Shown here: positions 1 through 7,499 of the stretch, one piece after another
How positions within the stretch are numbered: position 1 is the stretch's first letter
Layout of the letters: each line of letters starts with the position of its first letter
From: Gracilinema caldarium DSM 7334
GTDB lineage: Bacteria; Spirochaetota; Spirochaetia; Treponematales; Breznakiellaceae
NCBI RefSeq assembly: GCF_000219725.1
Contig: NC_015732.1
Location: 62,001 to 126,000, forward strand
Direction of reading: 5' to 3'
Length of the DNA stretch: 64,000 bases
Position numbers and translations under genes: made by a program
The notes under the pieces: model-generated
The model's database searches: none
Told to the model about the DNA's origin: nothing
What the model saw: the letters and a program-made list of their open reading frames with translations, nothing else

Positions 1-950
1 GAATGGGCCATGGCGACCGGCTTGCCATCGGGGGTCATCACTACATCAATCTCTTCATGGGGTTTTGAGAGGCTTTTTTCCAGCACAATCATAGCAAAGA
101 CTGAGGTCCCCGCGGAAACATTCCCCGTATTGGGTCTGATGCTGTTGGTAGCCACCATGCCGGTTCCGGCATCACCTTCAGGCGGGCAGAGAGGGATCCC
201 CGGCTCCAGAGTCCCTGAAGGATCCAGCAAGCGGGCTCCTTCAACGCTGAGCCGGCCTGCTTCAACTCCGGCAGGAAGAACTCTTGGCAGTATGTCCCGC
301 AGTTTCCAGGGGTAGCCCCGGGAAGCTACCAGAACATCAAAAGCCTTGAGCATAGTTTCATCATAATCACCGGTTTCCGGATTGATAGGAAACATCCCCG
401 ATGCATCTCCGATACCCAATACCCGCTGGCCGGTCAATTTCCAGTGTACATAGCCCGCCAGAGTCGTCATATAATCAATTTGGGACACATGGTCCTGGTT
501 TTCCAGAATGGACTGATAGAGATGGGCAATGCTCCACCGCTGCGGTATGGCAAACTGAAAAAGTTTGGTCAGTTCCTCACAAGCCTGGGCAGTGATATTG
601 TTTCGCCAGGTGCGGAAGGGGGTAAGCAGCGTACCAGCTTTGTCATGGACAATATAGCCATGCATCATGGCACTAAAGCCAAGGGCAGCGTAACGGCGGG
701 GTATGAGCCCATAGGCAGCCTGAACGTGGTTCACCAGATCCGTATAACAGCCCGCTAGCCCCTTCCAAACCTCATCAAGATCGTAGGTCCAGATACCGTC
801 CTTAAGCGCGTTTTCCCACTCGTAAGTTCCCGATGCCAGAGGGGTTCCTTCGGTCGTTATGAGCGATGCCTTGATCCGAGTCGAACCGAACTCAATGCCA
901 AGTACGGCTTCCCCTGCGCTTATCAGTTTCTTATATGCTGTGTTGTCCAT
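1..950 (-). CDS. FGGY-family carbohydrate kinase (partial, C-terminus outside window)
   Basis: Reading the minus strand from the ATG at 950 gives 316 residues running off the left edge. The N-terminus [14 protein letters not shown] is the FGGY phosphate-binding strand-loop (GxDxGxxxxK type), with E in place of the usual D. A later stretch, [12 protein letters not shown], fits the second lobe. These ATP-dependent cytoplasmic kinases phosphorylate pentoses, ketoses or polyols. GGAG lies seven bases before the ATG. The palindrome at 977-988 resembles an AraR operator and hints at an arabinose- or ribulose-type substrate, but the substrate cannot be read from the sequence. Xylulo-, fuculo- and rhamnulokinase remain possible. 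Confidence 0.85.
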   Translation of the reverse strand, partial: MDNTAYKKLISAGEAVLGIEFGSTRIKASLITTEGTPLASGTYEWENALKDGIWTYDLDEVWKGLAGCYTDLVNHVQAAYGLIPRRYAALGFSAMMHGYIVHDKAGTLLTPFRTWRNNITAQACEELTKLFQFAIPQRWSIAHLYQSILENQDHVSQIDYMTTLAGYVHWKLTGQRVLGIGDASGMFPINPETGDYDETMLKAFDVLVASRGYPWKLRDILPRVLPAGVEAGRLSVEGARLLDPSGTLEPGIPLCPPEGDAGTGMVATNSIRPNTGNVSAGTSVFAMIVLEKSLSKPHEEIDVVMTPDGKPVAMAH

Positions 951-976
951 AGAAGGCTCCTTTTAGTGAAATGTGC

Positions 977-988
977 GTGTACGTACAC
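977..988. promoter_or_regulatory. AraR-like operator palindrome upstream of FGGY kinase
   Basis: GTGTACGTACAC is a perfect 12-bp palindrome 27 bases before the kinase start. It matches the core of the GntR/LacI-hybrid AraR operator (TTGTACGTACAA type). Position and match are seen; the identity of the regulator is inferred and no araR is in the window. Confidence 0.5.
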
Positions 989-1079
989 ATATAGCATAAC
1001 ATGGTATCAACCAGTATGCAAGGATTTTTAAAGTCTTTCCTATCAATGCAGAATACAGTAAACTTAGATACAGAAGATT

Positions 1080-1772
1080 ATGGTAACGGTAACTCAGGAA
1101 TGGAACCCCAAGCAAAAAATGCTGTCTCAGCTGTTATCATCAAGCGATGGTTTTAAGGAAGGTATTTCCTTATGCCTGCACATGCATAACGAACTTCACG
1201 ATATTCGACAAGAGACTGCTTTGACCATATACCAAAGATTAATTACAGGACTTAGCCCAGAAGCAATAAAAAATCGACCGGCTAATTCCTTTAGCTCAAT
1301 TGCATGGAATCTATGGCATATTACAAGAATAGAAGATGCAATTTCTAATATTCTTATAAATAATTCTGATCAAATTCTGAATACTGAGTGGATGAATAGA
1401 CTTAATGTAAAAGTTACTGATACTGGCAATGCCTTTACCAAAGATGATGTTGATGCATTTGATGCGTTAATCAATACTAATGAATTGTTAGAGTATCGGA
1501 AAGCGGTAGGCAGAAATACTCAACAAGTGATTCTGGCAATTGATGAACGTGAAAAAAAGAGAAAACCATCAAAAGAACAATTAAATCGGCTCGTGTCAGA
1601 ACAGGTTTTAACAAACGAAAAAGAATCTATTTGGTTATTGGAGTTTTGGGGTAAAAAGACACTTATAGGATTAATTCTCATGCCGTTAACACGACATCAA
1701 ATGGTGCATATAAACGATAGTTTTAAACTGAAAGATATATATTCCAGAACAGTTCATTCTATTTCTTTTTAA
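1080..1772 (+). CDS. DinB-like (DfsB/YfiT superfamily) protein
   Basis: A 230-residue cytoplasmic protein. The segment SSIAWNLWHITRIEDAISN looks like the DinB four-helix-bundle helix carrying a metal-ligand histidine (WHI-x-RIED), and TRHQMVHIND near residue 208 supplies the expected C-terminal histidines. DinB-like proteins bind a divalent metal and often act as thiol-dependent transferases or are damage-inducible with unknown role. The ATG at 1080 is the first in frame but has no convincing Shine-Dalgarno. The gene is more A+T-rich than its neighbours. Function beyond the family is not clear. Confidence 0.6.
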   Translation: MVTVTQEWNPKQKMLSQLLSSSDGFKEGISLCLHMHNELHDIRQETALTIYQRLITGLSPEAIKNRPANSFSSIAWNLWHITRIEDAISNILINNSDQILNTEWMNRLNVKVTDTGNAFTKDDVDAFDALINTNELLEYRKAVGRNTQQVILAIDEREKKRKPSKEQLNRLVSEQVLTNEKESIWLLEFWGKKTLIGLILMPLTRHQMVHINDSFKLKDIYSRTVHSISF

Positions 1773-1869
1773 AATCTATCAAGATATTAACAATTGATAT
1801 TTCTGCCAAAACAAATATCATGTGGAGAGATAGAAGCCCTTATTAATATACGAACAGGATTTCTATAAA

Positions 1870-2286
1870 ATGATAGCGGTTACGGCAGCAGTTATTCTGC
1901 ATGATGGAAAAGTGTTGATAGCCCAAAGAGCTTTAGATAAAAAGCTGGCTGGTAAATGGGAGTTCCCGGGGGGGAAAATAGAACCTGGCGAAACACCAGA
2001 AGCATGCCTTATCCGTGAAATTCAGGAAGAGCTGGGTGTGACCATCGAAGTGGAACGATTTTTTACCGAAACGGAGTACCATTATGACACCGAAGCAATA
2101 AGATTGCTTGCATATATCGCCCGATGGATTGATGGCAATTTCCAATTGACCGCCCACAGTCAAATACAATGGGTAACCCCATCGGAATTAGAAAGCTATG
2201 ATTTTGCCCCCGCGGATGTTCCTATTGTTAAGAAGCTAAAGGATATTTTATCAAAAAACTCAAATGTTTATATTGTTATTAAATAG
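1870..2286 (+). CDS. MutT-type Nudix hydrolase
   Basis: 138 residues. The Nudix box is complete at about residues 35-57: GGKIEPGETPEACLIREIQE followed by ELGV (GX5EX7REUXEEXGU). The sequence around it (AVILHDGKVLIAQRA, KWEFPGG) is that of the MutT/8-oxo-dGTP diphosphatase branch, which hydrolyses oxidised nucleotides to the monophosphate and limits mutation. The ATG at 1870 leads directly into the first strand. It stands alone, about 100 bp after the DinB-like gene and facing the sugar transporter. A CTP or other NTP pyrophosphatase role cannot be excluded. Confidence 0.85.
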   Translation: MIAVTAAVILHDGKVLIAQRALDKKLAGKWEFPGGKIEPGETPEACLIREIQEELGVTIEVERFFTETEYHYDTEAIRLLAYIARWIDGNFQLTAHSQIQWVTPSELESYDFAPADVPIVKKLKDILSKNSNVYIVIK

Positions 2287-2460
2287 ATGGGATTTTTATA
2301 TTATACAAACAATATTTCGCTAGAAGGTATTTCGTAAGTAAGAAATCTTTTATCATCGAAATTAAAAATTTTCTAATAGGGACTGTGAAGAATTAACCAT
2401 AATTTTGTCTTTTAAGACTTTTTAAGATAAGTTCTATAAGCAACTTTTTTCTGTTTTTTC

Positions 2461-2489
2461 TTGACAACCTTATTTTTCAGTGCTAGAAT
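2461..2489 (+). promoter_or_regulatory. Sigma70-type promoter of sugar ABC transporter 1
   Basis: TTGACA (2461-2466), a 17-bp spacer and TAGAAT (2484-2489), preceded by TG at 2481-2482 as an extended -10. It is the best promoter match in the 337-bp gap 2287-2623; the rest of that gap is A+T-rich with no gene seen. The leader to the ATG is about 130 bases. Confidence 0.75.
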
Positions 2490-2593
2490 TGGTTTGTACA
2501 GCGAGCGAACAATAATGATATATAAATTACATAACCCTAAGTCTAGAGTCCAAAAGAGGCTGACCTGCCGTATGGAAGGTCAAAATTTATAAG

Positions 2594-2609
2594 CTTCTAT
2601 TAATAGAAG
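2594..2609 (+). promoter_or_regulatory. Perfect 16-bp palindrome abutting the ribosome-binding site
   Basis: CTTCTATTAATAGAAG is self-complementary and its last base is the first G of the Shine-Dalgarno (GGGAGG, 2609-2614) of the binding-protein gene. It could be an operator or an mRNA hairpin that shields the 5' end; the sequence alone does not decide. Confidence 0.45.
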
Positions 2610-2623
2610 GGAGGAAAAGAAAG

Positions 2624-3964
2624 ATGTCCATGTACAAGAAAGCAAGTGCATTGGTCTGTATGGTACTGCTTGGTGTGACCCTGGTGTTTGCCGGCGGTTC
2701 CCAGCAGGGCGGAGCTCAGTCTGGGTCTGATGTGGTGACCCTCAAGGTGCTTAATTATCTTGATGCATCCCAAGCCAACTCCGACAGGGATATTAACGAA
2801 ATTTGGGGTGAGTTTGCAAAACGATACCCTAACATCAAAATTGAACGGGAAGATTTGTTTAATGAACCCTTCCACCAAAAAACATCGGCCTATATCGCGT
2901 CGGGTCAGCTCCCTGATGTGCTGTATATGTGGCCCAGTGGAAGGTCTTCAGAGCTTCATGCTAAAAAACTCGTAAAGGATCTGACACCTTTCCTGAAGGC
3001 TGACAATCTGTTGGATAAGTATATTCCTGCAGCGGTCGCTCCCCAGTTTGGCGGTTTCCTTGGTGAACTTCCCAGTGGCGTTACCTTTACCCATGTGCTC
3101 TATGTGAATACAAAGCTACTAAAAGACAATGGGCTTGCCATGCCGAAAACCTATGAAGAACTTAAGGCTATGGTCCCTGTTCTGAAAGCTAAAGGGCTCG
3201 ACACGGTTTTAATCGCCGCTCAGGATGATTGGGTTATGCAAAGCTGTCTCTTCTCTATGATTGTTGGTCGTATTGCAGGGGATGAGTTTATTGATAACGT
3301 GCTTGCTGGTAAGGCTAAATTCACCGATAAGCCCTTTGTCGATGCCCTGGCCCTTGTGCAGGATATGTTTAAGAGTGGCGTGATTTCACAGAAGGCTCTG
3401 CAGACTCCCTATGGTGAGGTTCCTGCCCTCTTTGCCGCCGGCAAAGCACCCTTCCTTATCGATGGGGATTGGCGGTCCGGAGCTTTCCAGACTGATGTCT
3501 CCACCGGTGTTGCCTTAATTCCGGTAAAGGATCAGCCCAATATTGCCATGACCGTATTCCCGGCTCTTCCTGGAGAAAAGAATAAAAATACCAGTTCTTC
3601 TGTTGTTGGAGCCGGTTTTGGTATGAGCGCCAGTATTCCTGCTGGTTCTGCTAAGGAGAAGGCTGCCTGGGAACTGATAAAATTCCTCCAGTCAGAGTAT
3701 GTCCAGAAGATCAGACTGGAAACAGGTGCTTCCTTCCCCTCACTGAAAGGTGTAACAGTTCCCAATCTTGAACCCATCAGCCAGACCCGGGCAAAGTTCT
3801 ATGAAAACTATAAGGGTACCTATGTTCTGGATGGTGTGCTTGATGCAAAGGTCTATGCACCCATCAATATAGGACTTCAGGAAATTGGTCTGGGGACAGC
3901 TACCCCTGCTCAGGTTGCTGAAAAGACTCAGAAAGCCTTTGAAGCCTGGAAAGCCGGGAAATAA
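2624..3964 (+). CDS. CUT1 ABC transporter, extracellular sugar-binding protein (family 1)
   Basis: 446 residues, usual for family 1 solute-binding proteins (MalE/UgpB-like). Basic MYKK, a hydrophobic stretch to about residue 24 and VFA before GGSQQGG form a Sec signal. The only early cysteine lies inside the hydrophobic core, so there is no lipobox and the protein is probably periplasmic, not a lipoprotein. Mature features are LKVLNYLD, an IWGEFAKRYPNIKI helix and the C-terminal FLQSEYVQKIRLETG region. GGGAGG precedes the ATG closely. It heads a binding protein-permease-permease operon whose ATPase is not in the window. The sugar is unknown; an oligosaccharide is likely for this family. Confidence 0.92.
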   Translation: MSMYKKASALVCMVLLGVTLVFAGGSQQGGAQSGSDVVTLKVLNYLDASQANSDRDINEIWGEFAKRYPNIKIEREDLFNEPFHQKTSAYIASGQLPDVLYMWPSGRSSELHAKKLVKDLTPFLKADNLLDKYIPAAVAPQFGGFLGELPSGVTFTHVLYVNTKLLKDNGLAMPKTYEELKAMVPVLKAKGLDTVLIAAQDDWVMQSCLFSMIVGRIAGDEFIDNVLAGKAKFTDKPFVDALALVQDMFKSGVISQKALQTPYGEVPALFAAGKAPFLIDGDWRSGAFQTDVSTGVALIPVKDQPNIAMTVFPALPGEKNKNTSSSVVGAGFGMSASIPAGSAKEKAAWELIKFLQSEYVQKIRLETGASFPSLKGVTVPNLEPISQTRAKFYENYKGTYVLDGVLDAKVYAPINIGLQEIGLGTATPAQVAEKTQKAFEAWKAGK

Positions 3965-3999
3965 ATGGTTGTGCTAGAGTAGTTCATCAGTAGTTCATC

Positions 4000-4033
4000 G
4001 GGCGCTTCGCAATTTTTACGGAGCGCCCATTTT
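4000..4033 (+). terminator. Intrinsic terminator/attenuator between binding protein and permeases
   Basis: GGGCGCT (4000-4006) pairs with AGCGCCC (4022-4028) and is followed by ATTTTTAC. It lies 36 bp after the binding-protein stop and 18 bp before the permease start, a place where partial termination gives more binding protein than permease. Confidence 0.7.
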
Positions 4034-4050
4034 TACTATGGAGTAGCGTT

Positions 4051-4953
4051 GTGAGTAGTATAACGTCGAAAGGGGAACAGACAAGGGCGTATTGGATATT
4101 AGTGCTTCCTGCGGTGCTTATCTATTTTGCTGTTCTTGCGTTCCCTACCATTTTTTCTATTGTTCTTTCTCTTACTAATTTTAATGGTGGAAAAGTATTT
4201 GGGGCACAAATGGATTTTGTAGGACTGAAACATTATGTACGTATGTTTCAGGATCAGTATTTCTGGATCGCATTAAAAAATAATTTTTTAATTATTTTAA
4301 TTTCTGTATTTGGACAGATTCCGATTGGCTTTGCTCTAGCCTATATTTTATTTCGTCGGATCATACGGTATGAAGGCTTTTTTCAGACCATGACCTATTT
4401 GCCCAATACAATTTCTACCATTGTTATCGGGGTAATGTTCCAATCTTTTTTTTCACCCTATGGGGCATTTACCCAGCTTGGAAAAATAATTGACCCAACC
4501 TTTGAAAATACACTTATGCTCAACCCCAATATGGCCATGATTCCGGTATTGCTGGTTATTCTCTGGATGTATACCGGTTACTATATGATTATTTTTCTTG
4601 CAAATATGCAGAAAATAGACCAGTCTGTAATAGAAGCCTGCCGTATTGATGGAGCCAACGAATTCCAAACCCTCCGGTATCTCATTTTACCTGCCCTATC
4701 CGGTGTGATTGTGACGACCGCAATTCTGGCAATTTCCGGTTCGTTAAAAAGTTTCGATTTAATATTCGCCATGACCGCAGGTAATCCGGCCCGGCGAACC
4801 AGTGTGCTATCCCTGTATATGTTTGATAATGCATTCCGCGGTGCACCGGATTATCCTCTGGCAAATGCTATTTCGACCTTTATGGTAGCATTGAGTTTTC
4901 TGTTGATTATTGTGGTTCGTGTTGTAGAAAAACGTTTTGGCGGGAGAGAGTAA
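4051..4953 (+). CDS. CUT1 ABC transporter permease, MalF-type
   Basis: 300 residues with six predicted membrane spans (first WILVLPAVLIYFAVLAFPTIF). The cytoplasmic EAA loop reads IEACRIDGANEFQTLRYLILP at about residues 193-213, the contact for the ATPase. The start is GTG at 4051; an ATG at 4038 runs into a stop at once. It carries no large periplasmic insertion, unlike the MalF at 47.6-49.5 kb. It is the second gene of transporter 1 and pairs with the permease 12 bp downstream to form the inner-membrane channel. Confidence 0.93.
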   Translation: MSSITSKGEQTRAYWILVLPAVLIYFAVLAFPTIFSIVLSLTNFNGGKVFGAQMDFVGLKHYVRMFQDQYFWIALKNNFLIILISVFGQIPIGFALAYILFRRIIRYEGFFQTMTYLPNTISTIVIGVMFQSFFSPYGAFTQLGKIIDPTFENTLMLNPNMAMIPVLLVILWMYTGYYMIIFLANMQKIDQSVIEACRIDGANEFQTLRYLILPALSGVIVTTAILAISGSLKSFDLIFAMTAGNPARRTSVLSLYMFDNAFRGAPDYPLANAISTFMVALSFLLIIVVRVVEKRFGGRE

Positions 4954-4965
4954 GGAGAGCGTACT

Positions 4966-5817
4966 ATGGGTAAAGAAATTCGGCAGAACAAAGGCGCTGC
5001 CCTGGTATACAGATTTATCATGTATCTTATTTTTGGCGTTATTACCTTTTTAACCATTTATCCCCTTTTGTGGCTGGTGATGTCGTCTTTAAAAACTACC
5101 CAGGCTTTTCAGATGGATCGCCTGGGCTTCCCGAATCCGCTGTTTTTTAAAAACTATCCAATGGCCTGGAAGATTGGTCATTTTGATGTACTTTTTTCCA
5201 ATTCGGTGTTCTATACCATCACCACAACCGTTGTAGTGCTGGTACTTGCTTTTGCAGCCTCTTTTGGGTTTGCAAAAATACCATCCCGGGCTACCGGTTT
5301 TCTGCATGGAAGTTTTGTAATCGGGATCCTTTTAACCCTCCAGTCTATTATGGTGCCCCTCTTTTTAATGACCAATGCGGTGGGGCTCTATAATACCCGA
5401 TTAGGAATATTGATTCCCTATATTGGTATTGGGCTGCCCATGGGTATTTATCTTGGAACAGAATATATAAAATCCATTCCCGATGCACTGATAGAATCGG
5501 CCAGAATTGAAGGGGCAGGGTACCTGCGGATTTTCTTTTCGATCATTGCACCGATGACAAAACCGGTGGCGATGACGCTGGCAATAATTTCTTTTACCGG
5601 AATCTGGAATGAGTTTATGTTGATAAACATCCTCGCATCCAAAGAGGCGATTAAGAGTCTTCCGGTAGGCATTCTTAAGTTTTCAGGGGCCCTGGCTACG
5701 GACTACGGAAAGCAGTTTGCAGCCCTCAGTATCGGTATGGCGCCGATGCTTGCCTTTTATGCACTGTTCCATAAACAGATAACCCAGGGTGTATCTGCGG
5801 GTGCGGTGAAAGGGTAA
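4966..5817 (+). CDS. CUT1 ABC transporter permease, MalG-type
   Basis: 283 residues, six membrane spans, EAA loop IESARIEGAGYLRIFFSIIAP near residue 180. MalG-type features are the N-terminal YRFIMYLIFGVITFLTIYPLLWLVMSSLKT and a short C-terminal tail. AAGGAG sits eight bases before the ATG. It closes the operon. No ATP-binding gene follows, so transporter 1 must borrow an MsmK/UgpC-like ATPase encoded elsewhere. Downstream, 5818-5903 holds nothing recognised before the convergent HD-GYP gene. Confidence 0.93.
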   Translation: MGKEIRQNKGAALVYRFIMYLIFGVITFLTIYPLLWLVMSSLKTTQAFQMDRLGFPNPLFFKNYPMAWKIGHFDVLFSNSVFYTITTTVVVLVLAFAASFGFAKIPSRATGFLHGSFVIGILLTLQSIMVPLFLMTNAVGLYNTRLGILIPYIGIGLPMGIYLGTEYIKSIPDALIESARIEGAGYLRIFFSIIAPMTKPVAMTLAIISFTGIWNEFMLINILASKEAIKSLPVGILKFSGALATDYGKQFAALSIGMAPMLAFYALFHKQITQGVSAGAVKG

Positions 5818-5903
5818 AGGGCTGTGTTAGGAATTGCTTACGTGCATTATAAATTTAACTTGGTTTTTAAACATTTAAAAGCATGCGGCTATAATACGGG
5901 GTG

Positions 5904-7499
5904 TTATGCTGAGATCTCTGCTTTGTCGCCTGCTAAATAGTGCATTAACTGTACGAGGTTGCTATCCAGGCGGCCTCGTTCAGCTTCATCATCTAGAATG
6001 GCGAGAGCTTTGGGGATGGGGACTGCCTTTTTATAGGGCCGGTCTGCGGCGGTAAGAGCATCGTATACATCGGCTACAGCGATAATTCTTCCCTGGATGG
6101 GAATTGCATCACCTCTGAGCCCATCTGGGTAGCCTGAGCCATCAAGCATTTCATGATGCACCTTTATATAATCTGGTATATGACGGTATTCCTCCGGCCA
6201 GGGAATGCGGCGAACAAATTCATAGGATCGGACCACATGTTGTTCCATCTCCTTTCGCTCCCTGGCATTAAGGCTTCCTCTTTTAATTTTAAGGTTCTCA
6301 ATCTCTTCTGGAGTAAGAAGGGGGATTGGTTCATTTTCGACGCCATAAACAGGTGGAAGGGGAGTAGAAAGAATTCTCGAGATGGCTTCTTCAGGATCAA
6401 TTTCGGTTACTGTAGGTATATTAATGGTTTCTATCAGATGAGCAATTTCCATAATTTCTTTAATAGTCTTATCTCGTTCTTTATTAAGGCGATCGAGGGC
6501 GTCCCGTTGTAAATGAGATTCTCGGAGGGCAAAATCGAGCTCCAGAGAACGGCGTAGATATTTCAGTCTGAGCTGAAGTTTTTCAAAATCCTCAGGGTAT
6601 AATTTTCGTTCCTTGAGAAAGATTGCGGGGTCAATATAAACTTTTCCAAAATCATGAAGCAGGGCGGCATATTCCAGTTCTTTGATGTGATATTCTGAAA
6701 ATCGGGGGAGATGACCTTCCTGCTCGTCCTGACTGTTTAAAAGTCGGGCTAATTTAACCGAGGTCATAGCAACCCGATAGGAGTGGCCGCTTGTAGCCGG
6801 ATCCCGTTGTTCAACAGCCTCAATAGCAGCAAGGACAAAGTGTTCGAACTGATCCTGTATTCGTTTCAGCATCTGGGCATTTTCCAGGGCCACCGTGGCT
6901 TGGGAAGCGATAGCTTCCATCAAAGCCTCGTAACGTTTTTTAAAAGGGACTACACAGGTATCGAAATCTTCGGGGGTTGCCAGAATAATACTCTGTAAAT
7001 CCATACAGCTCTCATGGTCCTTTTCTTTAGAGTTTATGAGCTGAATCACACCAACTATAGTACCAGTGTGGTCTGACATGGGAACTGCCAGCATTGATTT
7101 GCTTCGGTACCCCGTTTGCTGGTCGAAAATTTTATTAAAGCCATAGGGTACATTAGGGGGCAGTTTATAAACATCGTCCAAATTAAGGGTTTTGCCGGTA
7201 AGTGACACATAGCCTGCAATGGATGCGGTAGTCCGGGGTATGCTAAACTCTTCATAGTTTTTTGTTTTTAAGGATTGATTTATAGAGTACTTGAATCTGA
7301 GATAGGATCCCTGTTCACCTGTTTCTACGAGAAAAATGCTTCCCGCATCGGCTCCGGTTATATGCTGGCTGATTTCGAGAATATTTCTTAAGAGAATGTC
7401 GATGTTGCGCTGGCGAACTAATTCCTGGCCAATTTGTATGAGAAGTTCCTGGTCATGGTAGGCATCGAGCAGTTCTTCATAGGTAAGGTTAGGTTGCAT
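5904..7499 (-). CDS. GAF / HD-GYP cyclic-di-GMP phosphodiesterase
   Basis: About 531 residues from the ATG at 7499, chosen because GGGAG precedes it and it overlaps the addA end; an upstream start at 7535 would lie inside addA. A GAF domain (residues about 10-205; ADAGSIFLVE, SMLAVPM) is followed by an HD-GYP domain: LLHDFGK near 283 and HHEMLDGSGYPDGLRGDAIP near 450, then DVYDALTAADRPYKK. HD-GYP enzymes hydrolyse c-di-GMP. Between the HD and GYP halves lie over 100 extra residues, highly charged and helical (coiled-coil-like), about 300-430, which common HD-GYP proteins lack. Last gene of the addB-addA run; it probably senses a cytoplasmic ligand, as no membrane span is present. Confidence 0.88.
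   Translation of the reverse strand: MQPNLTYEELLDAYHDQELLIQIGQELVRQRNIDILLRNILEISQHITGADAGSIFLVETGEQGSYLRFKYSINQSLKTKNYEEFSIPRTTASIAGYVSLTGKTLNLDDVYKLPPNVPYGFNKIFDQQTGYRSKSMLAVPMSDHTGTIVGVIQLINSKEKDHESCMDLQSIILATPEDFDTCVVPFKKRYEALMEAIASQATVALENAQMLKRIQDQFEHFVLAAIEAVEQRDPATSGHSYRVAMTSVKLARLLNSQDEQEGHLPRFSEYHIKELEYAALLHDFGKVYIDPAIFLKERKLYPEDFEKLQLRLKYLRRSLELDFALRESHLQRDALDRLNKERDKTIKEIMEIAHLIETINIPTVTEIDPEEAISRILSTPLPPVYGVENEPIPLLTPEEIENLKIKRGSLNARERKEMEQHVVRSYEFVRRIPWPEEYRHIPDYIKVHHEMLDGSGYPDGLRGDAIPIQGRIIAVADVYDALTAADRPYKKAVPIPKALAILDDEAERGRLDSNLVQLMHYLAGDKAEISA

Noticed and set aside
2287-2460. Riboswitch or small RNA before transporter 1
   Set aside because: A+T-rich with no convincing paired elements or known conserved core.
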